A DNA stretch of 64,000 nucleotides from NCBI RefSeq assembly GCF_030400225.1, contig NZ_VJYB01000002.1:62001-126000 (forward strand), written 5' to 3'. Shown piece by piece: positions 59,589 through 64,000 of this stretch. The stretch's first letter is position 1; every line of letters starts with the position of its first letter. Below the pieces are notes generated by a model that saw only the letters and a program-made list of their open reading frames with translations, ran no database searches and was not told where the DNA came from. The stretch is from Lactobacillus sp. UCMA15818. Lineage in GTDB: Bacteria > Bacillota > Bacilli > Lactobacillales > Lactobacillaceae. A program made the position numbers and the translations under genes.

Positions 59589-60755
59589 ATGAAAAAAATA
59601 CAATTTTTTGATACAACTTTACGTGATGGTGAACAGACAATCGGTGTCAATTTTTCCATTGAGGACAAAATAAGCATAGCTAAACAATTAGTTAGCTGGG
59701 GTGTAGATGTAATTGAAGCAGGATTTCCTGTTGCTTCAAAGAATGATTTCAAATCGGTTAGAAAAATTGGGCAAGAAATAACTAATTGTAAGGTAACTGG
59801 TCTTGCACGTTGTGTAAAAAAGGATATTGATGCTGTGATTGATGCCTTAGGTGACACTCCGAATGGTCAGATTCATGTATTTATTGCCACAAGTCCAATT
59901 CATCGTGAAGCAAAGTTACATATGACTAAAGAGGAAGTAATTGAAACCATCAATGATTGCGTTAGTTATGCTCATCAAAAATTTACACATGTTGAATTTT
60001 CTCCGGAAGATGCAACTAGAACTGAATGGGATTTTTTGGTCAGAACAATTCGTACCGCAATTTTTGCGGGAGCTGATGTGATTAATATTCCTGATACTAC
60101 TGGGTACACTAATCCTGAAGAAATTGGTGAATTATTCGATTATTTAAAGGATAATATTCCTGAATTTGATGAAGTAACATTCTCAGTGCATTGCCATAAT
60201 GATTTGGGAATGGCCACAGCAAATGCATTGTCTGCGATTCGTCATGGTGCAACTAGGATAGAAGGAACAGTCAATGGTATAGGAGAACGTGCTGGAAATA
60301 CTGCACTTGAAGAGGTTGCTACTATGCTGATGGTGCGTGGTGATTTCTATCAGGCAGCGACAAATATTTGTTTAAATAAAACTTTTGAAACTGCTAAAAT
60401 GGTTAGTCAAAAATCTAATATGCAAATACCTAATAATAAACCTATTACAGGAGCAAACGCATTTTCCCATGAATCTGGAATTCATCAAGATGGTTTTTTG
60501 AAGAATCATGCAACATATGAGATTTTAACTCCACAAAGTGTAGGAGTTGCCCATTCATCAATACCTCTGGGAAAATTATCTGGTTCGCATGCTGTGACTG
60601 TTAAGTTAGAGGAAATGGGGTATGAGATAGATAAAAACACTACAAAGGATATTTTTATCAAGTTTAAATCAATTGCTGATAATCAATCAATTGTTTCTGA
60701 TGATGATTTAGTGCAAATGATGAACGAAATGCAGTCAGTTACGAATAAAAAATGA
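59589..60755 (+). CDS. leuA: 2-isopropylmalate synthase-like protein without regulatory domain
   Basis: 388 residues. The HMGL-like TIM barrel starts with FFDTTLRDGEQTIGVNFS, has metal ligands HCHNDLGMA (about 202-210) and signature GTVNGIGERAGNTALEE, and continues into linker subdomains (ITGANAFSHESGIHQDG, PLGKLSGSHAV). It ends at 388, so the roughly 120-residue LeuA dimer domain that binds leucine for feedback inhibition is absent. Homocitrate-type activity is less likely from the N-terminal motif but not excluded. Good ribosome binding site TTAGGAGG. No leuB, leuC or leuD in the window. Confidence 0.82.
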   Translation: MKKIQFFDTTLRDGEQTIGVNFSIEDKISIAKQLVSWGVDVIEAGFPVASKNDFKSVRKIGQEITNCKVTGLARCVKKDIDAVIDALGDTPNGQIHVFIATSPIHREAKLHMTKEEVIETINDCVSYAHQKFTHVEFSPEDATRTEWDFLVRTIRTAIFAGADVINIPDTTGYTNPEEIGELFDYLKDNIPEFDEVTFSVHCHNDLGMATANALSAIRHGATRIEGTVNGIGERAGNTALEEVATMLMVRGDFYQAATNICLNKTFETAKMVSQKSNMQIPNNKPITGANAFSHESGIHQDGFLKNHATYEILTPQSVGVAHSSIPLGKLSGSHAVTVKLEEMGYEIDKNTTKDIFIKFKSIADNQSIVSDDDLVQMMNEMQSVTNKK

Positions 60756-60816
60756 CAGTACTCTTTAATGAGATAAACTAATGAACACTAGTCTATATAT
60801 TTTTTTAGAAGCAAAG

Positions 60817-60926
60817 AGGGTTGGGCCAAGAGTTAAATTTTGACCCAACCTTTATTTCTGTATAAATGTGTTCCATAAGTCAAAAATCTTCGTCCAACTT
60901 TTTTAAGGCAGTGCACTTATGTCACA
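60817..60926 (-). repeat. Dispersed intergenic repeat, copy 10 (reverse), bidirectional terminator leuA/GNAT
   Basis: Hairpin GGTTGGGCCAAGAG... to ...TTTTGACCCAACC (60819-60850), then TATAAATGTGTTCCATAAGTCAAAAATCTTCGTCCAACTT and CTTATGTCACAC, together the reverse complement of copy 3 outer flanks with the middle deleted. It lies between convergent leuA and the GNAT gene. Confidence 0.82.
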
Positions 60927-60977
60927 CTCCTGCTCTGTTTGAAGCTTTAAATTCTAATCAAAATTTAGATTATTAGA

Positions 60978-61556
60978 TTATGAATTCTTACCTACACTTT
61001 TTTGCAGGTGATTGTAATTGTGGTCACCTAATATTATTAAGCCTGCATTTCTAAAACCATAACTATAGTATAAGGCTTCTGCTCGTGGATTCTCCCAATC
61101 TACATTCAAGCCAATCTTGTTCTTATTTTGATTTGCCGCTATATTAGGAGTAACGGCTAGCAATTTACTTCCAATTCCGTGCCCTTGATACTCGGGATCA
61201 ACAGCGATTGAATTTAAGTACCATTCGTTAGGAAATGTTTCAGGGTCAGAAAATATTACAATTGAAGGAGGTAAGCCAGCATCTTGTAAGAAGGAATGCA
61301 TTAGTGTATTGACTTTTTTCTCATTTTCGCAGGGATAACCATATAAAAATCCTACTACTTTATCGTTTTCGACTGCAACTGTAGTTTGAGCCCAGTCGGT
61401 TAAAAATTCTGGTGTTTCAAATGATTTTTGGAAGACGATATCTAGTTTGGAACGGTCCAGCGTTTTGACTATATCCAAGTCCATTTCATCAATGATAATA
61501 TTGAATAAAGAAACAACTGCACTTGAATCATCTTTAGTGGCTTTTCTAATTAACAA
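60978..61556 (-). CDS. GNAT family N-acetyltransferase
   Basis: 192 residues. The GNAT fold is seen in residues 2-180: N-terminal LIRKATKDDSSAVVSLF and the acetyl-CoA loop VDPEYQGHGIGSKLL (about 119-133), followed by IGLNVDWENPRAEALYYSYGFRNAG, a typical beta5-alpha4 region. The substrate is unknown. TTG start behind AAAGGAG; 20 nt after the upstream gene on the same strand, so probably co-transcribed. Confidence 0.85.
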   Translation of the reverse strand: MLIRKATKDDSSAVVSLFNIIIDEMDLDIVKTLDRSKLDIVFQKSFETPEFLTDWAQTTVAVENDKVVGFLYGYPCENEKKVNTLMHSFLQDAGLPPSIVIFSDPETFPNEWYLNSIAVDPEYQGHGIGSKLLAVTPNIAANQNKNKIGLNVDWENPRAEALYYSYGFRNAGLIILGDHNYNHLQKSVGKNS

Positions 61557-61576
61557 ACTTCTTCTCCTTTTAGAAT

Positions 61577-62092
61577 TTAATCATATCTGACTTGTAATCG
61601 ATAACGAGAATGTGGCTTTTTTTGAGATGAACTGGCAAAATAATCTAGAATTGCAACAATAGATAAACAGACCGGTTCATCAATCTCATTGTTAATCGCT
61701 AATTCTAAGAATTTGCCAGAAGGTAGCATAACTTCCTGTAATGACATTATTAAGGTTTGCTTATGATAAATCTTATAAGCAAAGTTGATAAGATTACCCA
61801 TCACTACCCAATTTAATCCTTTTATAAGGATCAGGTCCTTGTTGCCAAAATTGATCCGCCGGAGAGAGCCAACCTTTTTATTATTACGAAAAAGTTCAAA
61901 TTTGGGAAAGATTCCGAATCCATGCTGTTTGATTTGTGCCAACAACTCGCCAGAGATTGCATATACAGATAGAACATCTTGATGTCTGCCCCAATTGCCG
62001 ACAACAAGGTAGATTGCTTTCGATTTTTCATCTACGATTTTAGTTGCACCTTGAGTGCTAAGACGGTGTCGATGGGCATACAAGTTACGCAA
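61577..62092 (-). CDS. LURP-one-related / YxjI-like protein
   Basis: 171 residues. The stretch DVLSVYAISGELLAQIKQHGFGIFPKFELFRNNKKVGSLRR matches the tubby-like LURP-one fold, in which tandem beta-strands carry (Y/F)-D-x-x-G-x-x-L and LP(K)(Y/F)E motifs. Function in bacteria is unknown. TTG start (LRNLYAHRHRL) chosen because AAGGGAGG is ideally placed. Middle gene of a three-gene minus-strand group. Confidence 0.7.
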   Translation of the reverse strand: MRNLYAHRHRLSTQGATKIVDEKSKAIYLVVGNWGRHQDVLSVYAISGELLAQIKQHGFGIFPKFELFRNNKKVGSLRRINFGNKDLILIKGLNWVVMGNLINFAYKIYHKQTLIMSLQEVMLPSGKFLELAINNEIDEPVCLSIVAILDYFASSSQKKPHSRYRLQVRYD

Positions 62093-62124
62093 TTCAAAAC
62101 CTCCCTTGAGTTCAAGTCTAAAAT

Positions 62125-62991
62125 CTATTTTTCCTTTAAGACTTCTTCAATAGCTATACCGACACCATCTTCAGTGTTGCTTTTGGTCAAGCGCTTAGCA
62201 GTTTGTTTAACTTCTGTGATTGCATTATCCATTGCATAACTAATTCCTGCAACTTTTAGCATTGACATGTCATTATTGTTATCACCAATCGCCATCACGT
62301 TATCCATAGGGATATTCATCAAATCTGCAAATGCTTGAAGGGCTGCACCTTTTTGTGCATTGACATGATTGATTTCAATATTAGAACTTGAGGATGAGGT
62401 AACAACCAGTGAATCGAATTGTTTTAATTCTTTTCTGATTGGATCTAGTTTTTTTGGTCCTTCATTACTGAACGTGACGAATTTATAGACTTTTAATGAA
62501 GGGTCGTCAATAATTTTCAAATAATCATCAGTGTAATTGACATTCATTAATTCAAAACGTGCAGCAGCCATAGAAACGGCTAGTTTGTATGGTGTTTCGG
62601 GGCTGACTCGTGTTAATAATTCAGCAAAATTCTCAATCCGATTTGTTTTGCTGTCAGAGTAAATACCAGCTGATGTAACGATTTCAAAATATAAGCCTTT
62701 TTTCTTCAATAGATGTAAAACTTTGCTTGCAAGCGTATCATTAATCGCAGCAGAGCTCAGAAGATTGCCGGTTTCATCGAACACCTGAGCGCCATTTAAT
62801 GTAATCATAGGGCAATTAAATCCCGCTTCTTCAATTAAAGGTTTAATCTCTGTATACCCGCGTCCTGAAGAAACAACGAAATGGACACCAGCTTTTTGTG
62901 CAGCTTTGATTGCAGCAGCATTTCTTTTTGAAATAACCATGTGATCATTTAGTAGAGTTCCATCCATATCAGAAGCAATAATTTGTATCAT
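62125..62991 (-). CDS. Cof-type HAD-IIB family phosphatase
   Basis: 288 residues. HAD motif I DMDGTLL (about 8-14) with nucleophile and acid aspartates, motif II in VVSSGRG, motif III lysine and motif IV GDNNNDMSML (about 233-242), plus a type IIB cap domain (about 85-185). These enzymes dephosphorylate sugar phosphates, FMN or PLP; the substrate is not predictable here. The ATG at 62991 gives MIQIIASDMDG behind GGGGG. Confidence 0.9.
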   Translation of the reverse strand: MIQIIASDMDGTLLNDHMVISKRNAAAIKAAQKAGVHFVVSSGRGYTEIKPLIEEAGFNCPMITLNGAQVFDETGNLLSSAAINDTLASKVLHLLKKKGLYFEIVTSAGIYSDSKTNRIENFAELLTRVSPETPYKLAVSMAAARFELMNVNYTDDYLKIIDDPSLKVYKFVTFSNEGPKKLDPIRKELKQFDSLVVTSSSSSNIEINHVNAQKGAALQAFADLMNIPMDNVMAIGDNNNDMSMLKVAGISYAMDNAITEVKQTAKRLTKSNTEDGVGIAIEEVLKEK

Positions 62992-63095
62992 ACTTTTTTC
63001 CCCCATTATTAATTCGACTTTATGAACATTTTACCATGAATAGTGATTTTTTTTTAGTGACGTCGTTTGTAAAATTAAGTTAGAAATAAAAAAGC

Positions 63096-63149
63096 CATTT
63101 GTGGTAGACTTTTGAATATCCCTAATCAAAAGAGAGGTAACCACAAATG
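63096..63149 (+). promoter_or_regulatory. Hairpin that would hide the transposase ribosome binding site
   Basis: CATTTGTGGT-AGAC-TTTTGA (63096-63115) is largely complementary to TCAAAAGAGAGGTAACCACAAATG (63126-63149). The second arm contains the ribosome binding site AGAGAGGT and the ATG. RNA entering from outside the element would fold this hairpin. Confidence 0.55.
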
Positions 63150-64000
63150 ACCTATAAACATCTTACCACACAAGAATTAACCTTCATATATAATTTTTGG
63201 AAACAAGGTATTAAAGCTTACCAAGCTGCTAAAGCTCTTAAACGTTCTAGTGAAACTGTTTATCGTGTTTACCGTTTCTTAGATACCGGACATTCAATTA
63301 GCCAATTCCAAGAAAACTACCGAATTAACAAGGCTCACTGTGGTCGAAAAGTAATTACATTACCAGAAGATGAAGTCAAATATATTGAGCAGAAAGTCTC
63401 ATTAGGTTGGACCCCTGATACAATTATTGGTCGCGCAAAGATTCATATCAGTTGTAGTATGAGAACTTTATACCGCTTTTTTCAAAGGGGAGTTTTCAAT
63501 AAGAAATTATTGCCAATGAAAGGTAAGCGGCATCCAAATGGTTATGTTGAACGACGTGGTAAAGCTGGCCGACTTGGCAGAAGCATTTACCAACGATATC
63601 AGGATTACCCTCATTTTCAACATGAATTTGGTCACTTAGAAGCAGACACAGTCCAAGGCAAAGCTCACCAAGGTGCAGTTATGACTTTAGTTGAGCGTCT
63701 TTCCAAAGTTGAAATTATTTTGAACATTCAACAAAAATCAGCTGAATGTGTTAACAAACACCTTGATCAATGGTTGTCTCAACAGCCAAAACACCTTTTC
63801 AAATCAATTACTTTTGATAATGGTAAAGAATTCACTGGCTGGAAAGAGATTGCGAATAAACATGATATTAGTGCTTACTTTGCCGAAGTTGGAGCTCCTA
63901 ACCAACGTGGCTTAAATGAAAACAACAACGGATTGATTAGACGAGATGGTCTCAAAAAGGACATGGATTTTCGTAGCTTACCAAATACTGTGGTTCAACA
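63147..64000 (+). CDS. IS30-family transposase (3' end outside the window)
   Basis: 284 codons visible, open to the edge. N-terminal HTH (QAAKALKRSSETVYRVYRFL), then the DDE domain: D167 in HLEADTVQGKAHQGA, D224 in ITFDNGKEFTGW and E258 in GLNENNNGLIRRDG. Spacing D-56-D-33-E is that of the IS30 family. No frameshift or stop is seen, so it is probably functional. About 30 to 60 residues are missing. Ribosome binding site AGAGAGG. Confidence 0.92.
   Translation, partial: MTYKHLTTQELTFIYNFWKQGIKAYQAAKALKRSSETVYRVYRFLDTGHSISQFQENYRINKAHCGRKVITLPEDEVKYIEQKVSLGWTPDTIIGRAKIHISCSMRTLYRFFQRGVFNKKLLPMKGKRHPNGYVERRGKAGRLGRSIYQRYQDYPHFQHEFGHLEADTVQGKAHQGAVMTLVERLSKVEIILNIQQKSAECVNKHLDQWLSQQPKHLFKSITFDNGKEFTGWKEIANKHDISAYFAEVGAPNQRGLNENNNGLIRRDGLKKDMDFRSLPNTVVQ

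Larger units (their letters stand above)
63096..64000 (+). mobile_element. IS30-family insertion sequence, left part (cut by window edge)
   Basis: The element appears to begin near 63096 with CATTTGTGGTAGACTTTTGA, a plausible terminal inverted repeat. It runs beyond the window, so the right end, right repeat and target duplication cannot be seen. Base use in the transposase is less AT-skewed than in neighbouring genes. The element lies upstream of the divergently oriented HAD gene. Confidence 0.75.

Overview
The window is about 64 kb of a low-GC Gram-positive chromosome. Gene content and order point to a member of the Lactobacillaceae, probably of the Ligilactobacillus/Liquorilactobacillus type; the species cannot be fixed from the sequence alone. 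Pointers are the order hprK-lgt-gpsA-trxB-pgm, uvrBA, rapZ-yvcK-whiA-clpP, rpoN, cggR-gap-pgk-tpi-eno-secG-rnr-smpB, CIRCE and CtsR heat-shock operators, frequent TTG/GTG starts and no encoded CCA on the one tRNA. Almost all of it is core chromosome. The main accessory parts are a polysaccharide operon (2.4-10.9 kb), an isolated leuA-like gene (59.3-60.8 kb) and an IS30-type element cut by the right edge.

Layout. 0-2 kb: groES-groEL under a CIRCE operator. 2.4-10.9 kb: six tightly spaced genes resembling Listeria-type Pss / cellulose-like exopolysaccharide loci: a GH8-like secreted hydrolase, a polytopic membrane protein, a DUF2334-like pseudo-deacetylase, a BcsA/PgaC-type GT2 synthase, a BcsB-like protein and a membrane protein with a degenerate GGDEF domain that keeps the RxxD inhibitory site, so probably a c-di-GMP receptor. 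11-17.8 kb: a KimA-type potassium importer, TagO, YigZ, ComFA-ComFC and the hibernation factor HPF. 17.9-23.2 kb: secA, prfB with its programmed frameshift, ftsEX. 23.6-27.8 kb: a MinJ-like PDZ membrane protein, PhoP-PhoR and PhoU, with no pst genes between them. 27.9-34.5 kb: pspC, yvlD, hprK, lgt, gpsA, trxB, pgm. 34.8-41.8 kb: niaR-pncB (NAD salvage) and uvrB-uvrA (SOS). 41.9-46.2 kb: luxS, rapZ-yvcK-whiA and clpP on the opposite strand. 46.7-59.1 kb: tRNA-Arg, rpoN, the CggR-controlled lower-glycolysis operon, secG, rnr, smpB and a secreted 3D-domain protein. 59.3-63 kb: leuA with a leucine leader peptide, then three minus-strand genes (GNAT, LURP-one-like, Cof-type HAD phosphatase). 63.1-64 kb: IS30-family transposase.

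Two signals are not explained by the genes. First, a dispersed intergenic repeat occurs at least ten times in both orientations. Its core is a long hairpin around TCAAAAGTTAACTTTTGA and its flanks include CATAAGTC, GAATAAACGTGTTT and, in longer copies, about 110 nt of imperfect inverted repeat. It sits at operon ends and probably serves as a terminator, often in both directions. Second, several leader regions carry their own control elements: a leucine leader peptide (MYIQSNSYVIEFALLL) with competing hairpins before leuA, a LexA-like box followed at once by a terminator-like hairpin before uvrB, a palindrome over the -35 box of pncB, adjacent CtsR and degenerate CIRCE sites before clpP, and tandem palindromes before cggR.
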